Assembly: GCA_033439255.1 (NCBI GenBank)
Contig: CM065887.1
Coordinates: 1,798,001 to 1,862,000 of the forward strand
Origin: Hericium rajendrae
Lineage: Eukaryota; Basidiomycota; Agaricomycetes; Russulales; Hericiaceae
DNA: 64,000 nt
Reading direction: 5' to 3'
In this document: positions 46,769 to 58,058 of the stretch, piece after piece
Position numbering within the stretch: position 1 is the first letter of the stretch
Layout: each line of letters begins with the position of its first letter
Position numbers and translations under genes: made by a program
The notes under the pieces: model-generated
What the model saw: only the letters and a program-made list of their open reading frames with translations
What the model was told of the DNA's origin: nothing
The model's database searches: none

Positions 46769-46859
46769 CTGTTTGCCTCGACTAGATAGTGGGGCTCATG
46801 TTCGGTATTATACTAGTTGAGTGATCACTAATGGAACTGACTGTTTGGCAGGAGTATTT

Positions 46860-47231
46860 CTAGGACTATTAGAGTCAAGGACTACTATAGTGACTAGATA
46901 ACTGAATGTGAGTGACTGACTAGTATAATGGGCTAATTATGCTGACTAGTTGGTTGACTAGTTCACGTTCAAGTATAAATAATTGAGGACATCATTAGCT
47001 GACTAGTTGGCTGACTAGTTGGCCGACTAATTGACCAACTAATTGACCAAGTTGGTTGACTAATAGACTGACTATATGATTGACTATGTATCTGACTACT
47101 TCATTGATTATTTATTATAACATTATACTACTGTAATCACAGCAATGGTATTAGATTGAGTGACTATTTGCCTGACTAAGATTGTGACTGCAAGCTTGGC
47201 TATATTAGTCACTGGATTTTTCAAGCTTGTT
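46860..47231. repeat. Right sub-terminal GACTAG/TGACTA repeats
   Basis: About 370 bp with the unit TGACTAGTTGG and shorter TGACTA pieces more than a dozen times, mirroring the left end. Several are separated by 9-12 bases. Confidence 0.65.
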
Positions 47232-47268
47232 GGTGACTAGACAGTCATGATCCTTAAGCAAATTCTAT
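47232..47268 (-). repeat. Right terminal inverted repeat of the KDZ element
   Basis: On the minus strand it reads ATAGAATTTGCTTAAG, five unmatched bases, TGACT, two bases, CTAGTCACC. Chromovirus sequence starts at once on its right. Confidence 0.68.
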
Positions 47269-48842
47269 TGAATGGGCTCAATGTCCTTGGTCTTGGCATT
47301 GCGAATGCGTTGGCAAAGGTCAGCATTGTCAATGGACTTGACAGCAGCTGGACGTGTAGCATGGATCTGGAAGTACTTGGGGTCGAGGAGGACACGATCA
47401 GAGTTGTCGTCATCCACCCCCTCTCTATGGTCAGGTTGTCTCGACATGGCATCTGGCCGGTGATGAATACTGGGCTTGTGGATTAAAGTGAAGTCAAAAC
47501 GAGTGAGAAAGAGAGCCCAGCGAGCCTGACAATGACTCAGCTTTTGGACGGACTTGAAGTATTCCAGGTTCTTATGGTCAGTCCAGATCTCCACAGTATG
47601 GGGAGAACCTTCCAGGTAGTGGCACCAGGCTTCGAGGGCACAGATGATGGCCAGGAGTTCCTGGTCGTAGATGTTGTAGTTGCATTCAGGGGCAGTGAAG
47701 GCCTTGGAGATGTAAGCAACTGGGTGCCATTGCTCGTCCTCCCCGTGCTGGAATAGGATACCTCCTGTGGCATAGTCTGAGGCATCGACCTCAACCAGGT
47801 AGGGTTTGGACAGGTCAGGCATGATAAAGACTGGGGATGAGGTGAACACAGCTTTAAGAGCCTCAAAGGCATGTTGACATTCAACAGACTAGGCCCAAGG
47901 ATGGTCTTTCTTGGTAAGGTCGAACATGAGGTGGGCGATTTTGGAGAAGTCCTGGATAAAATGCCGATAGAAATTGCCAAAGCCGACAAAGGACTGGATG
48001 TCCTTGATGTTATGGGGAGCAGACCACTCAGCAATGCCTGCAACCTTGACAGGGTCCATGGCAAGCATGTTATGGGAGACAATGAGACCAAGGAACTCAA
48101 CTGAGGGCTGCTCAAATGAGCACTTCTCTGACTTGAGGAAAAGGTCATTGTCCTGGAGGCATTGGAGGACCTTGCACACAAGGTCGCAATGTTCTTTGAG
48201 GGTTTCAGTGAAAATGAGGATATTGTCCATGTAAATGACGACTTTGCCCGTGTCGATGAGATCCTTGAAAAGTTCATTCATCATTCCTTGGAACGTGGCA
48301 GGGGAGTTCATAAGGCCAAAAAACATCACCAGGGGTTCAAAGAGACCAAGGTTGGTCTTGAAGGCAGCTTTCCATTCGTCACCCTCCTTGATGCAAACGT
48401 TGTTGTAACCCCAACGAACATCCATCTTGGAGAAGACTTTTGCACCCTTGAGCTTGTCAACGAGTTCAGAGATGAGGGGCAGGGGATATTCATTCTTGAT
48501 GGTGCCTTTGTTGAGGGTACGATAGTCCTGGACAGGGCATAGTTTTCCATCTTTTTTCTTGATAAAGAAGAAGGGACTCGTCATAGGGGATTTAGAAGGA
48601 TGGATATAGCCTTTCTTGACCTGGTCATCAAGGAATGAATTGAGGTCCTTCTGCTCAGTAGGAGCCATGGGATAGACCTTGCAGGAGCGGGGTTCAAAAC
48701 CATCTTTCAGGTCAATGGCATGATCCCAAGGGTGACGTTCAGGGAGGTGATAAGAGGATTCCTCATCGAAGACAGGTTGGAAATCCTGATACTGAGGGGG
48801 AACCATCTCAGCAAAGGACTTCTCTGCAACACAAGTGGCCAC
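47269..48842 (-). pseudogene. Reverse transcriptase and RNase H region of chromovirus half B
   Basis: Reverse transcriptase blocks: LPERHPWDHAIDL, PVQDYRTLNKGTIKNEYPLPLI, FSKMDVRWGYNNV, LMNSPATFQGMMN, YMDNILIF (variant of the YVDD box, Asn in place of the second Asp), SFVGFGNFYRHFI. RNase H follows: VEVDASDYATGGIL, YDQELLAII, EIWTDHKNLEYF, HRPDAMSR. These define a Ty3/Gypsy polymerase. Confidence 0.85.
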
Positions 48843-49217
48843 ACGCTCAGCCAGTTTCTGAGCATTGATGAAAGAGCAACAGATATGGATGGTGTGTTGG
48901 TAGTTGGGGTCATCGTCTGGTGGGAGTGGTGTGTCCCAGTCAGGGAGAACACCAGCTAGGCGAAGGCCCTCTTTAACCCAGTTGTCATTGATGTTAGGTC
49001 GTGGGCCATTGTCCTCAGTAAATAGACATGCAGGGACTTTGGACAGGTGGATGCGGCGAAGGTGGACACCTTGGACTCAGTGAGCAGGGATCACATATTT
49101 GAAAAGTGGAGCAGCGACAAATGGCAGGGGTAGTGGGAGCAATGGAGGAGGGCAAGGTGGGGGGAGCAGTACAGCAGCAGCACTGAGGACTGGTGGACAA
49201 GGGGCTGACTGGCAGCA

Positions 49218-49778
49218 TTAAGTGCGAGTGGACAGGTTCTTGACTGGGGGTTTATTCAGAGTGCAAGAGAGGGGGCAGTGAGTCATGTCAACACGACGAG
49301 AGACCCAATCAATTTTAGGGTTGTGCTCCTGTAACCAATCGGTCCCAAGGATAATGTTGTAGTCACCAATGTCAACGAGATAGAACTCAGCTGTCTCCTC
49401 ATGGAAGGACGTCGAGTCCTTAGCATAAATGCAGATGTTCTGGTTGACTGAATAGCAGACCCAGCCCATGATGTTTTCAGAGTTGTCCACGTTGTGAATG
49501 GGAAAGGGTTTAGGGAGTTTCTTGAGGGAGAACTGGTGTTTCTTGGCAAACTCAGGGTGCGTAATGATGTCTTCTGCACCACTATCGAGAAGTGCCTCAG
49601 CATCAATTTGTTTCTTGATCGGGGCAGTGATAATCTTGGCCTGGAGCATAATGGACAGTGTCTGACAGTTGGGTGTGATAGCGGACATGCGCAAAGATGA
49701 TGGATACGATTGCTCACAGGGGCCGGATAGTACAGAGAAGCAATTCGATGGATCAAAGAAATGTTTCTTGCCACCCAT
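49218..49778 (-). pseudogene. Retropepsin (aspartic protease) region of chromovirus half B
   Basis: DAEALLDSGAEDIITHPEFA carries the D-S-G active-site triad of retropepsins; DIGDYNIILGTDWLQEHNP is the conserved flap-distal block of Ty3/Gypsy proteases. Confidence 0.82.
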
Positions 49779-49971
49779 GGATGACGTGACCGGGGGGCGC
49801 TTTAAAAACCCTCAACCATATCCTTTAATGCAGCTTTTGCCTCTTCCCTTTCTTCCTCACTCAAGTCCTTCAACTGCAACGATAAGTGATAGACCTGTTG
49901 ATGGCGGGGACAGTGAGGGTGGCGGCTGCATCTTCTGGAGCTACTCCCAGGGCAGAGCCAGTTTCTAGTAC

Positions 49972-50787
49972 TCAGACACAAGGGATTGGGGCATGAGAGT
50001 TGGAGTCAGCATTGAGGGGGCAGTCGCAGAAGCCATGGCCCTTCTGGTGGCAGCGGAAGCAACCACCCTCACGCCTGAGACGCTCACGGTCAGGCTCCGA
50101 GAGTTTGGGCAGTGGGGCACCTGTAGCAGCAACTGTGCGGGATCGGCCAGTAGATGTGGACTGAGGGGAGCGAGTGCTCACTGGGGCGCGCCCAGTTGTA
50201 GGGCGGGGACTCTGGAACCGGGTGCGCATGAGGTAGGCAGCATTCCTGTCCCGGGCCCTTGCCTTCCACTCAACCAGGGTGGTGGGCGTGGGGTAGCTGC
50301 GCTGGCAATCATCTCGCAAGGCACTGTTGAGGCCATGCAGGAACCAATCGATCAGGGCCACATCGTTGTAGCCGGTGCGAGGGGTGAAGGACTCGAACTC
50401 GGTGATGTAGTCGACTACCGGGCGCGTGCCCATCTGGAGGGTCTGGATGGCATGGGAGGCGTCCTTGGAGTCGTCAAGGGGGGAGAAGTCCAAATTGAAG
50501 CGAGTTCGAAGGGCAGCAAGGTTGGCGTAGCGAGGGACATGGGCTGGAGATGTGGCTGCAGCCACAAGATCGTCATCCTCAAGGATCTCCTCGACACGCT
50601 GGGTGGCCCACTGGCCGGCAATAGGGCCCTGGCAGAGGTCGAGGAAGAGGGAGATCTGGGCGGTATCCTCTTTATACCTGACAGAGTTGGCACGAAGGAA
50701 TAAGCGAATACGCAGCTGGAATTCCTTGGACTTGGAACGATCTCCCTCAAAGGGAGCAGGTTTGACGCCGATCTCAGGGTTGGACAT
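49972..50787 (-). pseudogene. Gag region of chromovirus half B
   Basis: Gag-like capsid region: KPAPFEGDRSKSKEFQL, WATQRVEEIL, RPVVDYITEFESF, LIDWFLHGLNSALRDD, followed by a Ser/Arg/Thr-rich linker and a CCHC zinc knuckle CFRCHQKGHGFCDC near the C-terminal end. Further Pro-rich leader coding sequence extends upstream to about 51480. Confidence 0.82.
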
Positions 50788-52026
50788 GTCGTCGGGCGGC
50801 GGAACAGGGGGAGCTGGGGCGATGATTGGTTTGACGTTAACGGTGGGTGTCGATGCAACAGCGGCAACGGGTGGAGCAGGTGAGGGGACTGGTACTGGGG
50901 TAGGCGTTGAAACAGGTGGTGGTAGTGGGGCCCGAAGGGTATCGAGGCGGGTAGCTTGTTGCTGAGTGAGATTCTCTATAACTGCCTGAGAGAGTGCAAG
51001 TTCTGCAGCAGTTAAGAAGAGGGTACTGGCCTGCCAAAACCACAGGTCACTTTCGTCTACGAGGCTGGGTCGCCAACCAACTACAAGCCGATTGGTGTCA
51101 GAGCGGTATGCGTAGTAGTTGTTCGTTACTGGGTTGAAGGTAATACCTGGGGGAACAACAAGTGGTGTGGTGCGAGCAGGGGAAGAATCTATGCTAGAAA
51201 GGGCAACGGTGGGAAGCGGTGGGGTAGCGGGGTGTTGACGGCGGTGTTCTGTAGCTGCGATGTCAAAGTCGTTAAGCTCGAGGTCCTCCTGGTCGTCACG
51301 ATCAGCGAAGTACCACTGTGCAGGACCGTCGTCGTCCTCGTCTGGAGTGTCGAAGTCTACTCGAACGATGCCGGAAAGGGTGTAGATGAAGTATTCGTCG
51401 AGCGAGGCAAAGATGCCAAGTGGGTATGGTTCAGTGGTCTGGAAACGAGGGTCGGTGGGATCAATGGTGAGGTCTAGAGGAAGTCAGCCGCAACTGGGCG
51501 ACGACCAAGAGCACAAGGGTACAGGGGATCCGAGTATGGGGTTCTGAGGAATCGGTGGCCGAGGCGTTCTCTGGCCCACACAGGCTCAGGCGAGGGTTCA
51601 GGGGTGAAGAGACCTAGTGTGCAAAAGGGGAACGAGGTCGATGGCAGAATGCTTGCAGGGGATCCTCGGTTGGGTTGGCGACAGTGGTAAGCGATGTCCG
51701 AGGCACCGAACGTGAATTCTTGCAAGTCGACGTCAAAGAAAACTTGAATTCGAACGTATAAGGCAATGGAGATAGCACCTGCACGTGGTTTCCACGACCT
51801 CAATCGAAACCAAACTCCTTCGGCTTCCCAACGCTTCATGGCACAATAGCGGAGGAGGGGGATGAGTGCACTGCCCTCAATGGTGTTGGCGATGGGGAAG
51901 GGGAGATGAGGTTGATGGAATGGGTGTCGAGATTCGGTGAAGATGTCGGCGGTGAAGGGTTCAAAGAAGAAAGGTATGATGGGCGATAGTAGAGAGGTGA
52001 GGCGGGTGTATGAGAGATTGTCCAGG

Positions 52027-52449
52027 TGTCAAGACTCGGTCGTAGACAGCAGAGAACCACCCAAGTCACCAGCGATGATGGGAGCGAGAGAGCAGAGAGC
52101 GACTAGCAGCACAGTGACCTGTATTGGAGGTACAGTACGGTACAGACGAAATGGACAATCTAGGGAAATAGGCGAGCGACAGGGAGCCTATAAGTACTGG
52201 GACGACAATGGGAAAAGAACAATGGACACCATAACGGGTCGAACAATAGAGTGAGAACAATGGTGGCCAAAAGGAGAACAATGGGAGGGAGAACAATAGG
52301 ATGTCCCAAAGGGGAACAAGGGCATGGGTGAAGGATAGCCCCAGGTCATGTGAGGAAGTGAACATGTGATGGGGCTGCTGGAGCACATGACCGACGCGAT
52401 GCCTTGATGGCAGAGAAGAAGGCGGAGAGAAATGGAGCGATCCGTGACA
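52027..52449 (-). repeat. 5' LTR of chromovirus half B
   Basis: 423 bp, TGTCAAGACTC at the left and ATCCGTGACA at the right on the plus strand; on the element strand it begins TGTCACGG and ends TTGACA. The next element bases are CCTGGACAATC, the expected place for the primer binding site, but I cannot assign a tRNA. Confidence 0.85.
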
Positions 52450-52479
52450 ATGTATGTGCTGCATGCTTCTTGCCATGTA

Positions 52480-52855
52480 CAGGCTACAGAGCGTATGCAC
52501 CATGGTCTGATCGGCATAGGTGCTCATTTCGCTGTGCATGCACCAGCCACTGCACTGGCCGTGCACCTCGCTGACTGGTTGCACATGAACACAGCATGCT
52601 GCTCTGCATGGGGCTCATGGGTGCTTGATTGCTGTTGGGCATAGTGATGGGTGCACAGGCACACAGCACTGGTGGTGCAGGCACAGCACTGGTGCATGTG
52701 GGCATGGTGCTGATGCATGCAGGTCTGGTGCTGAAGCGAGCATGGGTGCCATGGCACAGGCATGGCATGGGCACACGGACTCATTGCTGGGGGCATGAGG
52801 GCTGGGGTGCAGGGGCATGGCATATCGGTGGCACAGGACATGGTGCACAGGCAGT
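52480..52855. repeat. GGCATGGTGCTG-type minisatellite
   Basis: GC-rich, irregular tandem units built from GGCATGG, TGCTGG and GCACAGG. Similar in sequence and order to 56090-56560, where CTCGATTGCCATTGGGCAT matches CTTGATTGCTGTTGGGCAT here. No gene is supported; apparent long frames on both strands are low-complexity. Confidence 0.6.
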
Positions 52856-53004
52856 GGACTAGGGAGCCTAGGGCTTTCTGTCCATAGGTTCGGAGGTTGC
52901 TGAGGCTTAGTCAGCATCTCCTTAGATAGAGTCTGCCTCCTGTATGTAGTCAGCATCCTTGCTATCATCATCCCTGGGCTTAGCTTGTGCCCTTGGGCCA
53001 CTTC
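52856..53004 (+). repeat. Dispersed repeat, copy 2 of 3
   Basis: Matches 13187-13334 in the same orientation with about one change in twelve bases. It lies between the minisatellite and the coiled-coil orphan gene. Confidence 0.65.
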
Positions 53005-53286
53005 ATCTTGGTGATGAGAGTGTGATTCGATCCACTTCAGCTTGGGTTGAGTCATCTCTGTCTTTTCTGGCATTTTTCTCTGGCATTTTTCTGCTTTTTT
53101 GTGGACTTTTTGTCTCGTGCCTCATGTCTCGTTCTCGTGCCCTGTGTTGCCCCTGTTTTCTGTCTCTTCACATGCTCCAAGTGTTTCTCGTGTTTCTCGT
53201 GTTCTTGCATCCTCATCAAGGACCCTCCATGCTCATAGTTTCACAACTTGCACCCGCGTTCAACACTGTTCGCATGATTACCTGAT

Positions 53287-55498
53287 ATGGGTAAGAAATG
53301 CTCAGCTGTGTGCCGAGCTGCAGCAACAGCAACACCAGCACTAGCTCCCACCATGAGCCTTGCAGTCCCATTTGACACGCATCCTGACCTCGTCGACATG
53401 CCATCTACATCAGCCATGAGGGAATCCCCCATGACCACGCAGCAACCGTGCATTAGCCATAAGGCCGACGTGACTCATGCGGCTCGTGCAGCATCCCCCG
53501 CACACCTTCCATTGACACCATGCTCGTTCACGAGCCAGCAAATGCTGTCACATCCACAGACACACTTGTTGCTGTAGCAACACCACAGACCCACGAGCGC
53601 CACACGTCCGACTCGTGTCCCAAGCCCCACCAGCCATTGCCCACATTGACCACACCTACCAGCACATCAAACGATGTCTCTGCCATCTCTGCACCATGAC
53701 TGCATATCTGCCAACATGCAGATACTCTCAATGCACCGTGCACTCCATTTTCCATGTTACCAACCCCAGCAGCGACCACAGTCACAGTTCTCATGGCTGC
53801 TATCAACGTTATAGGCCCCCCAACCATCTGCCTTGCATGCCTTATGCACTCATTCGGTCGTGCCGAGGATTTTGGCCACCGACAGAGGAGATCAATGAGG
53901 ATCTCCTCAAGAACATCATCGAGGACATGCAAAGCCAAATACAGATAGAGGTGCGATGCAAGATTAGACTAAAGGCTCTCCAGGAGGGCCGAGAGCGAGG
54001 CTGGAGAGAGGGATTAGAGGAAGAAAAGGAGATTGTGAGGAGAGAAGTGAGGAGAGACATGAGGGCTGAGATGCACCAGCAAGAGCAGGGACAGAAGGAC
54101 GTGTACGAGCTGGGGAGATGGGCTGGGTACCAAGAGGGGCTCGAGGTCGTGCGTATTGAGGTGAGTACACATACTCTCACTGATGCCATTGTTCAGGCAG
54201 ATGACGTTTCGCCTGTGCACTCCCTGCCTACCGACACCGCTGCCGCATCATTGTGTCTCGATATTGGCGTGCAAGCTGCTGCTCCTGCCACTCCCCATCC
54301 CCTTCTCATTGACATGGACCCCACGACCTCGCGCATCAACATAGCTATCCAGACCTATGACGCCACCCCTACGCATTGCCATTTCATCAAGCCAAGCCCT
54401 CACATTGATGCACACATCCAGATGGACAATGCCCCATGTTCACATCTGCCACCACTCCCATCTCCTTCACGTACCGACTCGCTGCCACTCATTCCCATCG
54501 ACACAGTTCCCGCGTGCATCAATGCAGACATCCAGACCCACGACCCCACCCCCACACATGTGACCTCGCACATCGATAACGGCATTCAAGCCAAAGATTC
54601 AGCCCCACCTGCGGTCCCCCTATCCCTGCCCGACGACACACACTCCCTGCATCTGCGTGTCCACACCAGCACCCAGACCAACATGCTGCACTCCTCTGCG
54701 CCTGCTTGCACCAAGATCGTGCAGGAGATCGAACCAGATCTCCTCACCGAGATCCTCGTGAAGGTGATTGCGAGGGGTGAGGCTACCGGATTGATGAAGG
54801 GGAAGCATGTAGGCTTCCAGGAGGGGATTGAAGCAGGGATGAAGTCAGGTTTGAAGGAAGGCCATGTGCAGGCACTAGCGGAGGTGAGCAACACATTGCA
54901 TACTGTCGCCATCGTTCAAATGAATGATGTCGAGTGGCCCACTCGCATCGACTCTACCGATGTTTCTCGTGATTCTTATATTCGTGTTCCATCCACTCGC
55001 ATTGCCGATGTTCTACATCCAATTCTACTTTCTAACATTACTCATTCTCACAAGCCCGCACCACTTCCTAACGCTTCCATGCCACATAATGACCTTTCAT
55101 TGTCACATAATGACCCCAATGCTTCTTTTACTACTGCACATACACATTTACCTTCTTTTTCATGGGCTGATGAGCCTTCTTTGCTACCCATTTCGAGTAC
55201 AGCTCCGTTAATTTCTCTCTCACCTCACGATTTTTCCATTCTTCGATCCAGCTCCATACGGCCATTTAATTCCCTAAAGCAGCATGCACGGCAATCTAAA
55301 GCATGGCCCACTCGTCTTTCACACCCACCTCGGCCATTCATTCCAACTTCGGAGCCCATCATCACATGTCGACATCCCACTGGTCTTTGCGCAGATCGAC
55401 CGTCGGTCATTGTCTCATCCTCATCATTGATTGTGCATTCAGTCAAGCTCAAGGCCCTGCCTTTGGAGGTGTCCCAGTCACTGAAATACATTATATAG
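53287..55498 (+). pseudogene. Coiled-coil orphan gene with repeated I-Q motifs
   Basis: Begins MGKKCSAVCRAAA (ATG 53287); the frame changes once or more before 53900, after which a long frame stays open to TAG 55496-55498. It has an acidic-basic helical domain LQEGRERGWREGLEEEKEIVRREVRRDM with GR/EG steps (about 53970-54130) and a second similar one GLMKGKHVGFQEGIEAGMKSGLKEGH (about 54790-54870). Between them a motif recurs about every 25-35 residues: IVQADD, IGVQAA, IAIQTYD, AHIQMDN, ADIQTHD, NGIQAKD, TSTQTN. The C-terminal region reads FSWADEPSLLPIS and FSILRSSSIRPFNSLK. I recall similar multi-copy proteins in agaricomycetes, function unknown. The stop lies directly at the left end of the 55500-59739 element, so the natural C-terminus was probably displaced by that insertion. 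Confidence 0.6.
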
Positions 55499-55765
55499 GG
55501 CAACTTGCCTAAACTGTATTACAAAAACCCCAGCAGTTGCTGCCCGGGGCCTTGCCATGCACATTATAATTTACACACTTAAGCTGCATTACAATGCAAC
55601 ACAGTGGCACCTGGGATAGCCCAGGGCTACAACAAAACATATATCATTGCATAAAAAAACATACCAGCTGAGATCGTAAGGATCTTGGCCGCCGTTACTA
55701 CTGCTCTTACCGCCGCCGCGTGCTCGCTCAGCTACAGGCCTGCCGATGCTCTCGTGTACCTGCGC

Positions 55766-55892
55766 TTCCTTTGCGCTCACTGGCACTTTTTTTGCGCTCG
55801 CTGGCACTTCCTTCGTGCTCGCCGGTGCTTCCCTCGTGCTCACCGGCACTTCCTTTGCACTCGCCAGTACTTCCCTCATGCTCACCGGTGCC
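55766..55892. repeat. 24-bp minisatellite
   Basis: Five to six copies of a unit like TGCTCGCTGGCACTTCCTT, varying at CpG positions. It translates in one frame to repeats such as ALAGTSFV, but the flanks do not support a gene. Confidence 0.6.
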
Positions 55893-56089
55893 TATCGTCC
55901 CACTCCATTCCCGCCACCCACTGTGCCCATGCATGCCATTCCTGCTCCCACAGTGCGGCTAGGCATGCATTGCACGTACAAGCTGCGTGCTACTCGCCGC
56001 ATGCCAGCTGCAAAATGTGCGTGCTGCCTTGTGATCGGGGTATCAGTGCGGGCACTGCCTGCCCGCTTGCCACTGGCACGCGCTCTGCC

Positions 56090-56600
56090 CTGCATGCGCC
56101 GTTCACTGCCTGGCCATGCATCCGCCACATGCCCTGCAGGCTGGCTGCACATGAGCACAGTGCGTGGCTATGCGCGGGGCTCACGGGTGCTCGATTGCCA
56201 TTGGGCATGGTACTGGAGCACAGGCATGGGCGCACGGCCTCGCTGCTGGAGCGAGTGGGGCATGGGGTTGGGATGTGCGGGCATGGCACTGGGGTGCAGG
56301 CATAGTGGGGCATGGTGTGGTGTGGCACATGGCACAGCATGCAGGCGCGTGGCCTTGCAGGGATGGTGCTGTGATGCGTGGGGCACGTGCTTGAGCACGT
56401 GGGGTATGGAATTGGGATGCGTGGGGACAGAGGCACAGGGACAGTGCTGGGATGTGCAGGGCACGGCACTGGAGTGCACGGGACATGGGGTCGGGACACG
56501 TGGTGCTGGCATGCAGGTGCAATGCTGGCACGTGGGCATGATGCTGACATGTGGGTGCGATGCTGGAGCATGTGCACGGTGATGCTGAAGTGTGCACATG
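56090..56600. repeat. GGCATGG-type minisatellite, second locus
   Basis: GC-rich irregular tandem repeat, homologous to 52480-52855 and more expanded. Long apparent frames here are His/Cys/Ala-rich low-complexity on both strands and are not annotated as genes. Confidence 0.55.
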
Positions 56601-58058
56601 CAGTGTTGATGCTCCTAGCACACGACACATGCAAGAGAGGATGGCGTGGGGGCAGAGAAGGTGTCTTGATGATGTATGCAGCATTTGCACCCACATGTCA
56701 TTGCTGTTGATCTGTGCACATCGATTCTAGGCCCATGCATGTGGAAGTGAGCTGGCACGTGAGACAGAGGGTGTGGGGATGGGGGGGTCTGTGAGAGTTG
56801 TTCTGCATGACTCCGAGAGATCTTGAGGACGTGCGTTTGTGAGCGCAGTGTTGCGAGCCAGTGAATGGCCCTTCATGGCGCTGGGAGACTTTGAATGCAC
56901 ATTTGCAAGCATGAGGGAGGTGGATGAATCAGGGGCAGTGGGGTCGTTCTGCAGCTGTGGTGCCACGTTAGCATGCTCAAGGGCTGAAATAAGAAGAGAA
57001 AAGTCAGTAAAAACAGTTAGATAAGAGTTTAAAACCAAGAAACTTACCTCTTTGTGGGCTATTAAGCCCTGGCTCATCCCTGCATGATGGGAGAAGGAGG
57101 AGGAATGGGACAGGCTCAGCCACGAGCAATTGTGGCACTGACTGGCAATTGCTGAACAGTGCAGCGAATGAGGCTGGTGAAATTTGAAGACAGTTTTCAA
57201 AGCCAATAAATTGTATTTAAATCTACAAATAATATAGTAGCTACAGAGAGACGGAATGGGTGTAAATACAATGTTTTGTAGGAATTGAATAGACTGGAAG
57301 CATGTTATGTGCAACACAGTGTTAAGTATGTCTAATATGGATGGTGCGTGTCAATGCATCGAGCTCGATTCGAGGTCTTGGGCATGCCGGACATCTGATT
57401 CGAGTTGTGATTTCTTAGCTTACCTACCTTTTACCATCCATCGGCTTACTGTACTGTATTGGAAATCACTATATCTATGTAACTTTACTTTATTAGATTT
57501 TTGTATGGCCCAGATTTATAGGATCTGGGTAAGATTGATGTTTTTCAGTCGTTTCAGGCCATAGTCTACAAGGTTTTCGAGTCTCGAGGCCTCAAATCTT
57601 CACTAAAATATTTGAATCTTTGGAAACATACTATCTACACCTTGTAAAAGCATTTTGCCTAACTCGTTTGTCCAATTTCGAAGAGATGAAGCCTGCACCA
57701 CCTGAACTATAAATTAGGGTTATCTAAGGTTATAGTATTTTCACATTCCTGACTCTAATATTGCCGCTACTCGTTCAATTTGTCTATTATAGATTCTAAG
57801 CTACTATAGGTATGTATATACGTATCAATTTTGGTCATCTGCAGGCCAGAAACCACCTGTGACTCGTATCCTCCTCCTCCCTCGGTCTTCTTGGCCTTCA
57901 GCCACCGAGGCTCGGCAAAGTCCGAGCCACATCACGGCTCAAGTGCTCATGCTCTCCCTCTCCACCTGCACTCCTACCTGTCCTGCTCACCCTCTCCCCT
58001 TCTCACACTCACATGCACTTCTGCACTCTTTGCGTGTCTCGCCTCCCTTCACTCACCC
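56601..58058. other. Interior of the 4.2-kb element, no gene supported
   Basis: A minus-strand open stretch 56727-57317 (196 codons) has ordinary composition in its second half but no motif I recognise. The remainder, 57320-58058, is AT-rich and then pyrimidine-rich. Nothing else seen. Confidence 0.4.

Larger units (their letters stand above)
30805..47268. mobile_element. 16.5-kb KDZ-class DNA element with cargo
   Basis: Bounded by a 37-bp imperfect terminal inverted repeat: outer half ATAGAWTTTGCTTAAG (15 of 16 bases equal), inner half sharing TGACT and CTAGTCACC (15 of 21 equal). Both sub-terminal regions are rich in GACTAG units (left 30842-31240, right about 46860-47231), a second sign that they are the two ends of one element. 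Inside: a KDZ transposase (-, 33991-37649), GMC oxidoreductase and ABC transporter fragments, and three orphan genes. The flanks are chromovirus sequence on both sides. No clean target duplication is seen (GGGTAGGG on the left against TGAATGGG on the right), and the two chromovirus halves overlap by about 18 bp of homologous sequence at the junction. A simple single insertion is therefore not proven. Confidence 0.68.
47269..52449 (-). mobile_element. Chromovirus (Ty3/Gypsy) half B: 5' LTR to RNase H
   Basis: Fossil minus-strand element with 5' LTR (52027-52449), leader and gag (about 49972-51480), protease (49218-49778), reverse transcriptase (about 47889-48842) and RNase H (47269-47849). The integrase end is cut off at the KDZ element. 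The order LTR-gag-PR-RT-RH is normal for Ty3/Gypsy. It is broken, with a handful of breaks besides the large discontinuity. Its LTR retains more CpG than that of half A, which suggests a younger insertion. The outer flanks of the two halves do not share a target duplication, so they are probably two different insertions. Confidence 0.82.

Noticed and set aside
30797-47276. Simple insertion of the 16.5-kb element with an 8-bp target duplication
   Set aside because: The flanking 8-mers GGGTAGGG and TGAATGGG do not match, and the chromovirus sequence at the two junctions overlaps rather than abuts.
53455-53560. Spaced short repeats that might suggest a CRISPR-like array
   Set aside because: Unit and spacer lengths vary and the host is a eukaryote; no array found anywhere in the window.
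55990-56700. Several overlapping long frames on both strands rich in His, Cys, Ala and Gly
   Set aside because: They follow from the GC-rich minisatellite; no frame has splice signals or non-repetitive domains.
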